A program made the position numbers and the translations under genes. The notes under the pieces were generated by a model. That model did no database searches. It was not told the origin of the DNA and saw only the letters and a list, made by a program, of their open reading frames with translations. A stretch of DNA of 64,000 nucleotides from Tenacibaculum tangerinum (lineage in GTDB: Bacteria; Bacteroidota; Bacteroidia; Flavobacteriales; Flavobacteriaceae): positions 3,119,001 through 3,183,000 of the forward strand of contig NZ_CP122539.1 of assembly GCF_029853675.1 (NCBI RefSeq), given 5' to 3'. Shown here piece by piece: positions 25,382 to 34,968 of the stretch. How positions within the stretch are numbered: the stretch's first letter is position 1; each line of letters opens with the position of its first letter.

Positions 25382-26773
25382 CTAGTATCCTAAAATTGAT
25401 AATAACTCTTCGCTTTTTTGTTGTTCTTTAAATAATTTAGTGGTTAAATCACCATTTTCGTTTTTGTCAATTAATATATGTTTCGGGGTTGGTATTAAAC
25501 AGTGTTGTAATCCGCCAAAACCACCTATAGTTTCTTGATAAGCACCTGTGTTAAAAAAACCGATGTATAGCGGACTCTCTTTTTCGTATACAGGTAAGTA
25601 AATTCCGTTTATATGCTGCTCTGAGTTGTAGTAGTCATCACTATCACAAGTTAAACCGCCTAATAAAACGCGTTCGTATCGATGATTCCATTTGTTAAGA
25701 GGAAGCATGATAAAACGTTTGTTAATCGCCCAAGAATCGGGTAAGGTGGTAATGAAAGATGAGTTAATCATATTCCATTTTTCACGATCGTTTTGTTTTT
25801 TTTGGTATAGTACTTCATAGACAGCCCCTCCTGATTCACCTACGGTAAAACTACCAAATTCAGTAAAAATATTAGGAACCTCTACACCAGCTTCTTTACA
25901 AGCTAGGTTTATTTGGTTAATAATTTCATCGACCATATACGCATAGTCGTAATCAAATGCTAGAGAGTTTTTAATAGGAAAGCCTCCGCCAATATTTAAG
26001 CTGTCTAAACTAGGGCATACTTCTTTAAGTTTGGTATATACTCGTAGACATTTTGATAGCTCATTCCAGTAATAAGCATTGTCTCTAATACCTGTATTGA
26101 TAAAGAAGTGTAACATCTTCAATTCTACTTGCGGATTGTTGGCAATTTCACGTTCGTAGAAAGATACAATATTTTTGTAACCAATTCCTAAGCGACTGGT
26201 ATAAAATTCAAACTTAGGTTCTTCTTCAGAAGCGATGCGAATTCCTACATTAAATTTACTTCTAGTTTCATCTAGCAGTAGATTCAATTCCTCATAATTG
26301 TCTATTATAGGGATGCAATTTGTGTGTCCGCCATCAATTAAGCTCACGATATTGGCAATGTATTGGTCGCGTTTAAAACCGTTACACAATACATAAGCAT
26401 CGTCGCTTAGTTTTCCTTCTTTTTTTAATGATTTTACAATATCAATATCAAAAGCAGACGATGTTTCAATGTGGATGTCATTTTTTAAAGCTTCGTCTAA
26501 CACATATTTAAAGTGCGAGCTTTTAGTACAGTAGCTGTAGTTGTATACACCTTGATAGTTGTGCTTTTTTATAGCTTCGTTGAACCAGTTTTTAGCCCTG
26601 TTTATATTTTCTGATATTTTAGGTAAGTAGGTGAATTTTAACGGAGCTCCGTATTGCTTCACCAATTCCATCATATCGATGTCGTGAAAAAATAAATTAT
26701 TGTTTACTGTATGAAATTCCTCTTGCGGAAAATCAAATGTTTGTTCTATTAAGTCTTTATATTTAGTATTCAT
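25382..26773 (-). CDS. speA: Biosynthetic arginine decarboxylase
   Basis: A 463-residue PLP enzyme of fold type III (alanine-racemase-like barrel). Start is the ATG ending at 26773 (MNTKYKDLIEQTFDFPQEEF); upstream in-frame sequence lies in the leader. The PLP lysine region is NYSYCTKSSHFKYVL, the phosphate loop NIGGGFPIKNS, and the C-terminal substrate motif LTCDSDDYY with GAYQ. At 463 residues it is the shorter Bacteroidota form, not the 630-650-residue enterobacterial SpeA. First gene of the polyamine operon. Confidence 0.92.
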   Translation of the reverse strand: MNTKYKDLIEQTFDFPQEEFHTVNNNLFFHDIDMMELVKQYGAPLKFTYLPKISENINRAKNWFNEAIKKHNYQGVYNYSYCTKSSHFKYVLDEALKNDIHIETSSAFDIDIVKSLKKEGKLSDDAYVLCNGFKRDQYIANIVSLIDGGHTNCIPIIDNYEELNLLLDETRSKFNVGIRIASEEEPKFEFYTSRLGIGYKNIVSFYEREIANNPQVELKMLHFFINTGIRDNAYYWNELSKCLRVYTKLKEVCPSLDSLNIGGGFPIKNSLAFDYDYAYMVDEIINQINLACKEAGVEVPNIFTEFGSFTVGESGGAVYEVLYQKKQNDREKWNMINSSFITTLPDSWAINKRFIMLPLNKWNHRYERVLLGGLTCDSDDYYNSEQHINGIYLPVYEKESPLYIGFFNTGAYQETIGGFGGLQHCLIPTPKHILIDKNENGDLTTKLFKEQQKSEELLSILGY

Positions 26774-27168
26774 TATTATTTTAGTTGAATCTGTATGTTC
26801 GATACAGAAAATCATTCAGTAGTTAAGGTGTGTGCCAAAACTTTTAAATAAGATGTATAACAAGCTTTGTCGGATTGTAACAAAGTGTTAAAACCAAAAT
26901 AAATGGAATAGTCAGACTCTTAAAGCTAAACAATCACCGCACTGTTTATAAAAATTCAGTGGTAGAGAGTATTGAGAGTAGGAAGAAACCTTAATTTTTC
27001 GGTTGTGTTTCTCAAACACTAAATAACTTACTATCTTCCTGTAAAAGCTATTGCCGAAATAAGTAAAACATAACATTTTGACTTATATAATAAGATGAGG
27101 TAAATGTAAACTATTTTTTAATACCACAAACTTTTTTTTATTTTTTTAAAAAATTAACTTACAGCTGT
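26774..27168. other. Gap of about 395 bases upstream of speA
   Basis: Between speA and the MscS-type gene, both on the minus strand. I see no open frame, only AT-rich DNA, with a possible weak hairpin (gagaaac.../...gtttctc-like elements near 26975-27015) and some A/T tracts. It should hold the speA promoter and leader; polyamine-responsive leader structure is possible but not shown. Confidence 0.4.
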
Positions 27169-27696
27169 TTAGCTATTTTTTTGTTTCTTTATTAACTCAA
27201 TTCCTTTATACAAAATAATGGTGTTTGGTATGGTAATTTCTCTTTTTTCATCAGGCATATATAACAAAACATAAAAGCCAGTTATGTTTTTAACGGTACC
27301 TTGCAAGTCGAAATCTTTATCTATAATTTTTATGGTGTCACCTATGCGCATAGGATGATAAAAAAATAAAATAATACTCGCTGTTAGATTGGATAAAATA
27401 GACCATTGCGCAAAAAAACCAACTCCCAACACGGCAAGTATTGAAGATGCAAAAACAATCACCTCTTTAAAATTGATACCAAAAATAATTAATGAAATAA
27501 AGAGAGCTAGGGTATAATATAAAAAGTAACTGAGGTTCAAGATTAATTTTCTCCTATGAGGCTCAATAGCATTTTTTACAATATACGATCGCGTAAGCTT
27601 TTTAGTAAGATGAATTAAAAAAAACAGTACAATTATTAAAAGTAAGAATTGTAAAAATGGACTGTAGATAGAGAATTCTGAAAAACGATTTTTCAT
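27169..27696 (-). CDS. Small mechanosensitive-channel (MscS) family protein
   Basis: A 175-residue protein; start at the ATG ending at 27696 (MKNRFSEFSIYSPFLQFLLL). It has three hydrophobic helices (about 12-32, 52-70, 75-100), the last being the pore-type helix with small residues (LAVLGVGFFAQWSILSNLTA), and the short beta domain (MRIGDTIKIIDKDFDLQGTV). It lacks the large C-terminal vestibule, so it is a minimal MscS. Releases solutes at low osmolarity (family role). Confidence 0.85.
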   Translation of the reverse strand: MKNRFSEFSIYSPFLQFLLLIIVLFFLIHLTKKLTRSYIVKNAIEPHRRKLILNLSYFLYYTLALFISLIIFGINFKEVIVFASSILAVLGVGFFAQWSILSNLTASIILFFYHPMRIGDTIKIIDKDFDLQGTVKNITGFYVLLYMPDEKREITIPNTIILYKGIELIKKQKNS

Positions 27697-27757
27697 TATA
27701 GTTTTTTTAATACAAATATACTTTTGGTTTTGTAAATACAATCTCAAAATAAAAAAT

Positions 27758-27765
27758 TATATTTG
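27758..27765 (+). promoter_or_regulatory. -7 box upstream of the UspA gene
   Basis: TATATTTG matches TAnnTTTG, 26 bases before the ATG at 27792. A TTTG lies 25 bases upstream of it, somewhat far for the -33 element. Confidence 0.4.
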
Positions 27766-27791
27766 GTAGAAAACCATAATTATACATCATT

Positions 27792-28625
27792 ATGAAAAAT
27801 ATTTTAATACCCTATAATTTTTCTGGAGCAGCAATCAATGCGTTGAATTATACAAAACAACTGTTTAAAGAAGTTGAGGTAAATATTTGCCTACTAAACG
27901 TATATGTAAGTCAGCCCTCAGAAATGTTAAGTGATGAAGAAAATGAGAAGTGGTTTAATGAAATGGATAATGAAATTGAAGAGGAATTGAAGTATTTAAT
28001 TGACGTTTTAAAAAGAGAAGGTGCTAATTTTAATTACGATTATGTTGTAGCGTCTAATTCATTAACCAAAGCAGTAAAGAATACAGTAAGAGAAAAGAAT
28101 ATTGATGTTATTATTGCAGGTACCAAAGGGGCAAAGGGTTTAGCTGAAACATTTATTGGTACCAATGCCATGAAAATAATTAATACAATTAATGAATGTC
28201 CAATATTGGTGGTGCCCATGCATTACAAGTACAAACCATTACACCAAATAGTATTCTCTACTAATTTTAAAAGAAAATTTACAATAAAAGAGTTACAATT
28301 CTTAATTAATTTATGCGTGCTTAAAAAGTGTATGCTGGAGGTTGTAAGTTTGTCAGAAGAAAATTTTTTGTCTGAAAACCAGCAGCGAAATAAAGTCAAG
28401 TTAAGAGAGTTGTTACAAGAGTTGAATGTTGTGTATGAAAAGTTAGACTGGAAAGATTCTGAAACAATAACACTAGAAGAACATATAGAAGAAACAGAAA
28501 GTGAGTTGTTGGTTTTAATAAATCATAAGCACAATTTTTTTAATCGTTTGTTAGATGAAAACGTGCTAAAAAAATCGGCATTTCACAGTAAAATACCTAT
28601 ATTGATCTTGCCTGAAATAGTGTAA
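27792..28625 (+). CDS. Universal stress protein, tandem UspA domains
   Basis: A 277-residue cytosolic protein with two Usp folds. The first domain (1-145) has the start NILIPYNFSGAAINALNYTK and an ATP-loop-like stretch IIAGTKGAKGLAETFIGTNA followed by CPILVVPM. The second (about 150-277) is more diverged (QIVFSTNFKRKFTIKELQFL ... LVLINHKHNFFNRLLDENVL). Followed after 2 bases by a small helical protein and then corA, so likely one operon with ion and stress functions. Confidence 0.88.
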   Translation: MKNILIPYNFSGAAINALNYTKQLFKEVEVNICLLNVYVSQPSEMLSDEENEKWFNEMDNEIEEELKYLIDVLKREGANFNYDYVVASNSLTKAVKNTVREKNIDVIIAGTKGAKGLAETFIGTNAMKIINTINECPILVVPMHYKYKPLHQIVFSTNFKRKFTIKELQFLINLCVLKKCMLEVVSLSEENFLSENQQRNKVKLRELLQELNVVYEKLDWKDSETITLEEHIEETESELLVLINHKHNFFNRLLDENVLKKSAFHSKIPILILPEIV

Positions 28626-28627
28626 TT

Positions 28628-29005
28628 ATGAAGTTTACAGAAGAATTTTATAAAAGTATAGCGAACCTGTTTTATGCAGTTTCTATGGCCGATAAAAACA
28701 TGAGTATAGAAGAAAAAAAGAGCATTGTTAAAAGAGTACAGCTCAATTGGGCTGCTTCAGAAAATAAATCAGACAGCGAATTAATTTATGAAACGCTAAG
28801 AGCGTTGATTCGAGAAAAAACAACGTCGAAAGAGGCTTATCAAAATTTTAAAACATACTATGTAACGCATCAAGAGGAGTTTTCTAAAAAAATAATTCAC
28901 GATTTAGTAGCCGCATCACATGAAATTGCAGGCTCTTTTGCAAGAAAAAACAAGTCAGAGCTTATTATTCTGGCAAGATTACACAAATTATTTAAACTTG
29001 TATAA
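28628..29005 (+). CDS. Small helical (TerB-like) protein, 125 aa
   Basis: All-helical protein without signal peptide. The front half (FYAVSMADKNMSIEEKKSIV) resembles the first repeat of TerB-like proteins (acidic DxxMxxxE after a helix), the rest is helical and basic (HDLVAASHEIAGSFARKNKS). Assigned to this fold only tentatively. It lies between uspA and corA with 2- and 8-base gaps. Confidence 0.6.
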   Translation: MKFTEEFYKSIANLFYAVSMADKNMSIEEKKSIVKRVQLNWAASENKSDSELIYETLRALIREKTTSKEAYQNFKTYYVTHQEEFSKKIIHDLVAASHEIAGSFARKNKSELIILARLHKLFKLV

Positions 29006-29013
29006 GTAGCAAT

Positions 29014-30078
29014 ATGACAAGGTTTATAGCCAAACAAAATAACACCAAAGATGTAGCTCCAGGAAATCCAGTTTTTGTTGGAAATCAAAAAGAAGAAACA
29101 ACTAAAATACAATTCATAGGGTATGATGAACACGAGTTTGTAGAGATTGAATTGACAACCATAGATGAGCTGAAAACGTACTTTAATACGTATAAAAAAA
29201 ATTGGATTAACATAGATGGATTGCATGATATAGCGTTGATTGAAGAAATAGGAAAGCTATTTAATATTCATACACTCGTTTTAGAAGATATAGTAAACAC
29301 AGACCAAAGACCAAAAGTTGATATTGAAGAAGAGTATATTTTTACCAGTATAAAAATGATGTTTTTACACAAAGACAAACAACAACTAGAAGCAGAGCAA
29401 GTTTCTATGTATTTGTTGAAAAATGTATTGATTACTTTTCAAGAACGACATGGAGATGTTTTTGAGTCGGTAAGAGAACGATTGCGACATAAAAAAGGAA
29501 GAGTTCGAAGCTATAACGTGACCTATTTAAACTACTGTTTACTGGATGTAATTGTAGATAATTATAACTTTTTGATGGAAACTTTTGGAGAAAAAGTGGA
29601 GGATTTAGAAGATAAAATTTTACTAGAACCGAACAAAAATATTCTACAAGAAATCAACAAATATAAAATGGAACTGAATTATTTCAGAAAAGCCATAAGA
29701 CCGGCTCGAGAGGGAATAAATAGTTTTAGAGCATTGAAAACCGAATTAATAACAAAAAAAGAACAACCCTTTTTTAATGATTTGAACGACCTCATTCAAC
29801 GAAGTCACGATTCTGTAGAAAACTACAAAAGTATGCTGACGGAACAACTTACGGTATATTCAACGAACGTAAACAACCGCTTGAACGACATCATGAAAAT
29901 TCTCACTATATTTTCAGTAGTATTTATACCCATTAGCTTCATAGCAGGTATTTATGGTACAAATTTCGAATATATACCAGAACTAAGGTATCGTGGCGGG
30001 TACTTTGCAATGTGGGGTGTTATTTTACTAATAGTAATAGGCATGTTAGGGTATTTTAAATATAAAAAATGGTTTTAA
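29014..30078 (+). CDS. corA: CorA-type magnesium/cobalt transporter
   Basis: A 354-residue divalent-cation channel. A cytosolic N-terminal domain (1-285, long helices from about 200; SYNVTYLNYCLLDVIVDNYN) is followed by two C-terminal helices. The family signature at the first pore helix end is IAGIYGTNFEYIPELRYRGG, giving the GxN selectivity motif as YGTN. Ends with a Lys-rich cytosolic tail (KYKKWF). Third gene of the uspA group. Confidence 0.93.
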   Translation: MTRFIAKQNNTKDVAPGNPVFVGNQKEETTKIQFIGYDEHEFVEIELTTIDELKTYFNTYKKNWINIDGLHDIALIEEIGKLFNIHTLVLEDIVNTDQRPKVDIEEEYIFTSIKMMFLHKDKQQLEAEQVSMYLLKNVLITFQERHGDVFESVRERLRHKKGRVRSYNVTYLNYCLLDVIVDNYNFLMETFGEKVEDLEDKILLEPNKNILQEINKYKMELNYFRKAIRPAREGINSFRALKTELITKKEQPFFNDLNDLIQRSHDSVENYKSMLTEQLTVYSTNVNNRLNDIMKILTIFSVVFIPISFIAGIYGTNFEYIPELRYRGGYFAMWGVILLIVIGMLGYFKYKKWF

Positions 30079-30109
30079 GAATTACTTAAACTTTTGAAAT
30101 TTAATTTTT

Positions 30110-30123
30110 TGTACTTTTGTACA
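30110..30123 (+). promoter_or_regulatory. -7 box and inverted repeat before the copper locus
   Basis: TGTACTTTTGTACA: the middle eight bases TACTTTTG (30112-30119) match the -7 element, and the whole is an inverted repeat TGTAC-TTTT-GTACA. A repressor binding here would cover the promoter. About 90 bases of leader precede the ATG at 30219. Confidence 0.45.
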
Positions 30124-30218
30124 GTTAAAATAACCACGATTATAATTTCTGGTTTTTAAGAAAAGCAGTTAAAAGTAAATAATCGTTAGATAAATTTTTA
30201 ATAAACTCACTGAGTGAG

Positions 30219-30638
30219 ATGAAAAAAGCATTTCATAAAATAACATCCATCACAATGGCATTCATTGTAGTTTTTTCTACAATGTCATTTACGGTTAACA
30301 GTCACTTTTGTGGAGATATGTTAGTGGGTACAAGTTATTTTGTAAAAGCTGAATCTTGCGGCATGGATATGAAGCGAGAAACAAAGTCTGAAGATTGCTC
30401 AGTAATGAAAAAGAACTGTTGTCAAGATGTGGCTTCAGTAGTTGAAGGACAAGATACCTTAAAAATTACTTCTTTCGATGCATTGTCTTTCAATCAGCAA
30501 GTATTTATTGCATCGTTTTACCACTATTATGTTACTTTATTCGAAGGAACTCACGATAAAGTAATTTCTTTTAAAAATTACAAGCCTCCGCTGGTCGTCA
30601 GGGATATTCACGTACTTGATGAAGTATACTTAATATGA
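30219..30638 (+). CDS. HYC_CC_PP-type exported protein
   Basis: A 139-residue exported protein typical of the start of Bacteroidota copper-efflux loci. A signal helix (about 10-28) is followed by HFCGDMLVGTSYF, a cysteine set including DCSVMKKNCCQD (the CC pair) and the late NYKPPLVVRDIHVL (the PP). Met, Cys and His residues (SCGMDMKRE) could bind copper. Family role is not established experimentally as far as I know; location 107 bases before cusA supports copper handling. Confidence 0.8.
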   Translation: MKKAFHKITSITMAFIVVFSTMSFTVNSHFCGDMLVGTSYFVKAESCGMDMKRETKSEDCSVMKKNCCQDVASVVEGQDTLKITSFDALSFNQQVFIASFYHYYVTLFEGTHDKVISFKNYKPPLVVRDIHVLDEVYLI

Positions 30639-30745
30639 TTTTTTAAACAATAACTAGTTGTCCTTTTTGAAGATTTCAATCGGATGATTTGTTGTATTCG
30701 ATGTTTTATAAACATCCATGTTTAATTGTTTAAAATCATTTCTTT

Positions 30746-33700
30746 ATGCTCAATAAAAGCATCAAATTTTTAATAGAAAACAAACTGGTAGCAGTTATTT
30801 TACTCATTTTATTTGTAGGATGGGGAACAGTAAACGCACCTTTTAATTTAGATACGGGCTTTTTACCAAGTAACCCTGTAGCCGTTGATGCCATACCAGA
30901 TATTGGAGAAAACCAACAAATTGTTTTTACCAAGTGGGACGGACAATCGCCACAAGATATAGAAGACCAAATTACCTACCCATTAACCACCTCTTTATTA
31001 GGAATTTCAGGAGTAAAAACCATTCGTAGTTCTTCCATGTTTGGCTTGTCGAGCATCTATGTGATTTTTGATGAAGGTGTCGATTTTTATTGGAGTCGCT
31101 CTCGAATTCTTGAAAAACTAAATTCATTACCAAATAACGTATTGCCAGAAGGCGTAAGTCCATCTCTTGGACCAGACGCAACAGGTTTGGGACAAATTTT
31201 TTGGTATACCCTAGAAGGACATGATGAAGAGGGCAATGTAACGGGAGGTTGGGATTTAAACGAATTACGTAGCGTACAAGATTACTATGTAAAATACGCA
31301 CTATCTTCTGCAAATGGTGTATCTGAAGTAAGTTCCATCGGAGGCTATGTTCAAGAATATCAAATAGACGTTCAGCCAGAATTGATGCGTCAGTACAATA
31401 TCAGTCTACAACAAATTGTAGGCGCTGTAAAGCAAAGTAATCAAGATATTGGAGCACAAACGATAGAAATCAATCAAGCAGAATATTTAGTCCGTGGTTT
31501 AGGGTACGTAAAATCAATAGCAGATATTGAAAATGCCGTAGTAAGAGCTAAAGATTATACTTCCATACGAATAAAAGACGTCGCAAAAGTATCGTTAGGA
31601 GCAGAACCACGTAGAGGAATTTTAGATAAAGAAGGAGCCGAGGTCGTAGGAGGGGTGGTGGTTGCACGTTACGGAGCCAACCCTTTAGAAGTAATAACCA
31701 ATGTAAAAGCGAAGATTCAAGAGTTAAGTGCAGGTTTACCAAGTAAAAAACTCAAAGACGGCAGCACTTCTCAATTAACGATTGTTGCTTTTTATGATCG
31801 AACAGAGTTGATTCATGAAACCTTAGACACGTTGAATGAGGCACTAACATTAGAAATATTGATTACCATTTTGGTAATCGTAGTGATGGTCTTTAATTTA
31901 CGAGCTTCAGTATTAATATCGGGTTTGTTGCCTGTGGCAGTATTGATGGTGTTTATCGCCATGAAAGCCTTCGGAGTCGATGCTAATATCGTAGCCTTGT
32001 CGGGTATTGCGATTGCTATCGGAACCATGGTAGACGTTGGCGTCATACTATCCGAAAATATCATCAGTCACATAGAGAAAAGAGAGAAGAGAGAAGAGAG
32101 GAGAGAGAAGAGAGGAAATGACCACAGTATTGCGACACAATTAGATACGAACGACGAGGAACCGCTCTCTCTGAATCAAATAGTTTACAATGCTACCGCC
32201 GAGGTTTCAGGTGCTATTGTAACTGCGGTAATGACAACAATTATTAGTTTTATACCCGTATTTACCATGATTGGTGCCGAAGGAAAACTATTCCGCCCAC
32301 TGGCATTTACCAAAACGTTTGCTTTAATAGCAGCTATTGTAGTAGCCTTGTTTTTAATACCACCCTTTGCAGCTGTTCTGTTTAAGAAAAAGGAGTTGAC
32401 GAAAAATGGGAAATACCTTATAAATGTCGTTTTAATAGCCTTAGGTATTACCGCTGTTTTTTACGGATATTGGTTAGGCATTGTACTCGTGGCTTTCGGA
32501 GCTGTACAATTATGGAGTAATTATTCAGGAAAAAATACGGTGCATGCTTCGTTTTCTAACCATCATTTTTCACTGCCAGTCAATACCATCAATATCATTA
32601 TAACTTCCTTGGCAATTGTTGGTTTGTTAGCAGAATATTGGAGACCTTTAGGAGTAGATAAAAGCATAATTACCAATCTTTTGTTTGTAGGATTGATTTG
32701 CTTCGGATTACTAGGCTTTTTCAGTTTGCTTCAAAAAAAGTACGACCAGATATTAAGATGGGCATTGAACCATAAATTATTGTTTTTAACCATTCCGTTA
32801 ACAGTGTTAATTGGCGGATTCCTTATTTTTAAAAACACCGGAAAAGAATTCATGCCTTCGTTAAATGAAGGATCATTTTTATTGATGCCCACTTCCATGC
32901 CCCATTCGGGAGTTGAAGAAAACAAACGAGTATTACAGCAGTTAGACATGGCAGTGGCGAATATTCCTGAAATAGCCACGGTAGTAGGTAAGGCAGGAAG
33001 AACAGATTCAGCGTTAGACCCCGCACCTTTATCCATGTATGAAAACGTAATTAACTACAAGCCAGAATATGCGTTAAATTCTGAAGGAGAACGTCAACGT
33101 TATAGAGTGAACGAGGATGGATTATTTGTATTGAAAAATGGTAAGACGGTAGCAAATCCTAGTTTAACAGATAAGACGTCAGAAGTTGCCTTTTATGAGG
33201 TTTCTTCAAATGAATTAATAGAAGATGAAGACGGTGAGTTTTATCGTAATTGGCGACCAAATATCAAGTCGCCTAACGATATTTGGAATGAAATCGTAAA
33301 AGTAACCAAGTTACCAGGAGTAACGTCGGCGCCTAAATTGCAACCTATTGAAACACGATTGGTCATGTTGCAAACAGGAATGCGCGCTCCTATGGGAATT
33401 AAAGTAAAAGGACAAGATTTAAAACAAATTGAAGCGTTTGGAGTAGCACTCGAAGGCGTTTTAAAAGAGGTTGAAGGTGTTAAAAAAGAAGCTGTTTTTG
33501 CTGATAGAATTGTAGGAAAACCGTATTTGTTAATAGATATTGACAGAGAGAAATTAGCGCGCTACGGAATTGCTATTCAAACCGTGCAAGATGTTTTGAA
33601 AGTAGCGGTAGGAGGAATGCAACTCTCGCAAACAGTAGAAGGAAGAGAACGTTACGGAATTCGAGTTCGGTATCCTAGAGAATTACGCTCGAATCCAACG

Positions 33701-34570
33701 GATTTAGAACGTATTTATATACCCGTTGCTAAAGGAAGACCAATTCCGTTAAGTGAAGTAGCAACGATTCGCTATGAGCAAGGGCCGCAAATGATTAAAA
33801 GTGAAGATACTTTTTTAATCGGGTATGTGCTGTTTGATAAGTTAGATGGCAATGCTGAAGTCAATGTGGTGGAAGCTGCCCAAAAAGCAATTCAACAAAA
33901 AATAGACTCAGGAGAACTGATTGTTCCTAAAGGAATATCGTATCAGTTTACAGGAACGTACGAAAATCAATTGCGAGCAGAAAAAACACTATCGGTAGTG
34001 GTGCCGCTCGCCTTGCTAATTATCTTTTTAATTCTGTATTTTCAGTTCCGTTCAGTAGCCACTTCATTAATGGTATTTACAGGAATTACGGTAGCTTTTG
34101 CAGGTGGATTTATCATGATGTGGCTATACGGACAAGACTGGTTTTTAAATTTTAGTGTCTTTGGAGAAAACTTGCGAGAACTGTTTCAAATGCATCCCAT
34201 TAATTTAAGTGTCGCAGTTTGGGTAGGATTCATCGCTTTATTCGGAATCGCAACCGACGACGGGGTGGTAATGGCAACATATTTAACGCAAACCTTTAAA
34301 AGAGATAAACCCCAAACAATCGAAGCCATTCGTGCCTCCGCATTGTATGGAGGAAACAAGCGTATACGAGCCTGTTTAATGACCACCGCAACCACTATTT
34401 TAGCCCTGCTGCCAATATTGACTTCAACAGGAAGAGGAAGCGATATTATGATTCCAATGGCAATTCCTGCTTTTGGAGGAATGATTATAGATGTAACGTC
34501 GTATTTTATCGTACCCGTATTGTACAGTTGGAGAGAAGAATTTTTATTAAAACAGAAAGCGAAAAGCTAA
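30746..34570 (+). CDS. cusA: CusA/CzcA heavy-metal RND pump
   Basis: A 1274-residue metal exporter of the HME-RND class, about 220 residues longer than E. coli CusA. The N terminus has WDGQSPQDIEDQITYPLTTS; the helix-4 relay region is IGTMVDVGVILSENIISHIE; and the C-terminal half has the proton-relay FGIATDDGVVMATYL. Extra segments: a charged run EKREKREERREKRG (about residues 446-459) before NQIVYNATAEVSGAIV, additional hydrophobic helices near 560-650, and an insert with ENVINYKPEYALNSEGE around 765-850. The last two are usual in Bacteroidota; the charged run looks like a local DNA repeat. Works with CusB (39468) and the TolC protein (34965). Confidence 0.93.
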   Translation: MLNKSIKFLIENKLVAVILLILFVGWGTVNAPFNLDTGFLPSNPVAVDAIPDIGENQQIVFTKWDGQSPQDIEDQITYPLTTSLLGISGVKTIRSSSMFGLSSIYVIFDEGVDFYWSRSRILEKLNSLPNNVLPEGVSPSLGPDATGLGQIFWYTLEGHDEEGNVTGGWDLNELRSVQDYYVKYALSSANGVSEVSSIGGYVQEYQIDVQPELMRQYNISLQQIVGAVKQSNQDIGAQTIEINQAEYLVRGLGYVKSIADIENAVVRAKDYTSIRIKDVAKVSLGAEPRRGILDKEGAEVVGGVVVARYGANPLEVITNVKAKIQELSAGLPSKKLKDGSTSQLTIVAFYDRTELIHETLDTLNEALTLEILITILVIVVMVFNLRASVLISGLLPVAVLMVFIAMKAFGVDANIVALSGIAIAIGTMVDVGVILSENIISHIEKREKREERREKRGNDHSIATQLDTNDEEPLSLNQIVYNATAEVSGAIVTAVMTTIISFIPVFTMIGAEGKLFRPLAFTKTFALIAAIVVALFLIPPFAAVLFKKKELTKNGKYLINVVLIALGITAVFYGYWLGIVLVAFGAVQLWSNYSGKNTVHASFSNHHFSLPVNTINIIITSLAIVGLLAEYWRPLGVDKSIITNLLFVGLICFGLLGFFSLLQKKYDQILRWALNHKLLFLTIPLTVLIGGFLIFKNTGKEFMPSLNEGSFLLMPTSMPHSGVEENKRVLQQLDMAVANIPEIATVVGKAGRTDSALDPAPLSMYENVINYKPEYALNSEGERQRYRVNEDGLFVLKNGKTVANPSLTDKTSEVAFYEVSSNELIEDEDGEFYRNWRPNIKSPNDIWNEIVKVTKLPGVTSAPKLQPIETRLVMLQTGMRAPMGIKVKGQDLKQIEAFGVALEGVLKEVEGVKKEAVFADRIVGKPYLLIDIDREKLARYGIAIQTVQDVLKVAVGGMQLSQTVEGRERYGIRVRYPRELRSNPTDLERIYIPVAKGRPIPLSEVATIRYEQGPQMIKSEDTFLIGYVLFDKLDGNAEVNVVEAAQKAIQQKIDSGELIVPKGISYQFTGTYENQLRAEKTLSVVVPLALLIIFLILYFQFRSVATSLMVFTGITVAFAGGFIMMWLYGQDWFLNFSVFGENLRELFQMHPINLSVAVWVGFIALFGIATDDGVVMATYLTQTFKRDKPQTIEAIRASALYGGNKRIRACLMTTATTILALLPILTSTGRGSDIMIPMAIPAFGGMIIDVTSYFIVPVLYSWREEFLLKQKAKS

Positions 34571-34612
34571 AAGTGAAAAGCGAAAAGTGAAGAGCGAAAA
34601 GTGTAAAGGTTT
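34558..34612 (+). repeat. AAAAGYGAAAAGYG simple repeat
   Basis: The end of cusA and the spacer consist of about five imperfect 10-11-base units of the type gcgaaaagtgaaaag. Related sequence on the other strand recurs at 35045-35092, inside the signal-peptide region of the next TolC gene, so this A/G-rich repeat flanks the four-helix-bundle gene on both sides. Confidence 0.6.
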
Positions 34613-34617
34613 TAAGT

Positions 34618-34968
34618 ATGGGTGTTTTAAAAGATAAAAGTTACGAATTTGCGTTAGAAACTGTAAGACTTTCTCAGTACTTAGTTTCCGATAAAAAGGA
34701 GTTTGTTTTAAGTAAACAGCTTTTAAGAAGTGGCACTGCGATAGGAGCTTTGATACGAGAAGCTGAATTTGCCCAAAGTAAGAAAGATTTTATCCATAAA
34801 ATGAGTATTTCTCTAAAAGAAGCTAACGAAACTTTATATTGGTTAGACATTTTAAAAGATACCAAGTATATGGAAGAAAAGAGATATAAATTATTATATA
34901 CCACGTGTAAGGAATTAGTAGCCATGTTGGTAAGTACCATAAAAACCGCAAAGAAATCAATATCATGA
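34618..34968 (+). CDS. Four-helix-bundle protein (23S rRNA intervening-sequence protein family)
   Basis: A 116-residue protein matching the S23/IVP four-helix-bundle family: KSYEFALETVRLSQYL, then the conserved turn QLLRSGTAIGALIREAEFAQ, and ISLKEANETLYWLDILKDT. First described from intervening sequences in 23S rRNA genes and related to Avd accessory proteins, but its cellular role is unclear. It is oddly placed in the copper operon, bounded by A/G-rich repeats; it overlaps the next gene start by 4 bases (ATGA). Probably a later insertion into cusA-cusC. Confidence 0.88.
   Translation: MGVLKDKSYEFALETVRLSQYLVSDKKEFVLSKQLLRSGTAIGALIREAEFAQSKKDFIHKMSISLKEANETLYWLDILKDTKYMEEKRYKLLYTTCKELVAMLVSTIKTAKKSIS

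Noticed and set aside
26774..27168. Riboswitch-like leader upstream of speA
   Set aside because: Only weak hairpins are visible and no known riboswitch core was recognised.
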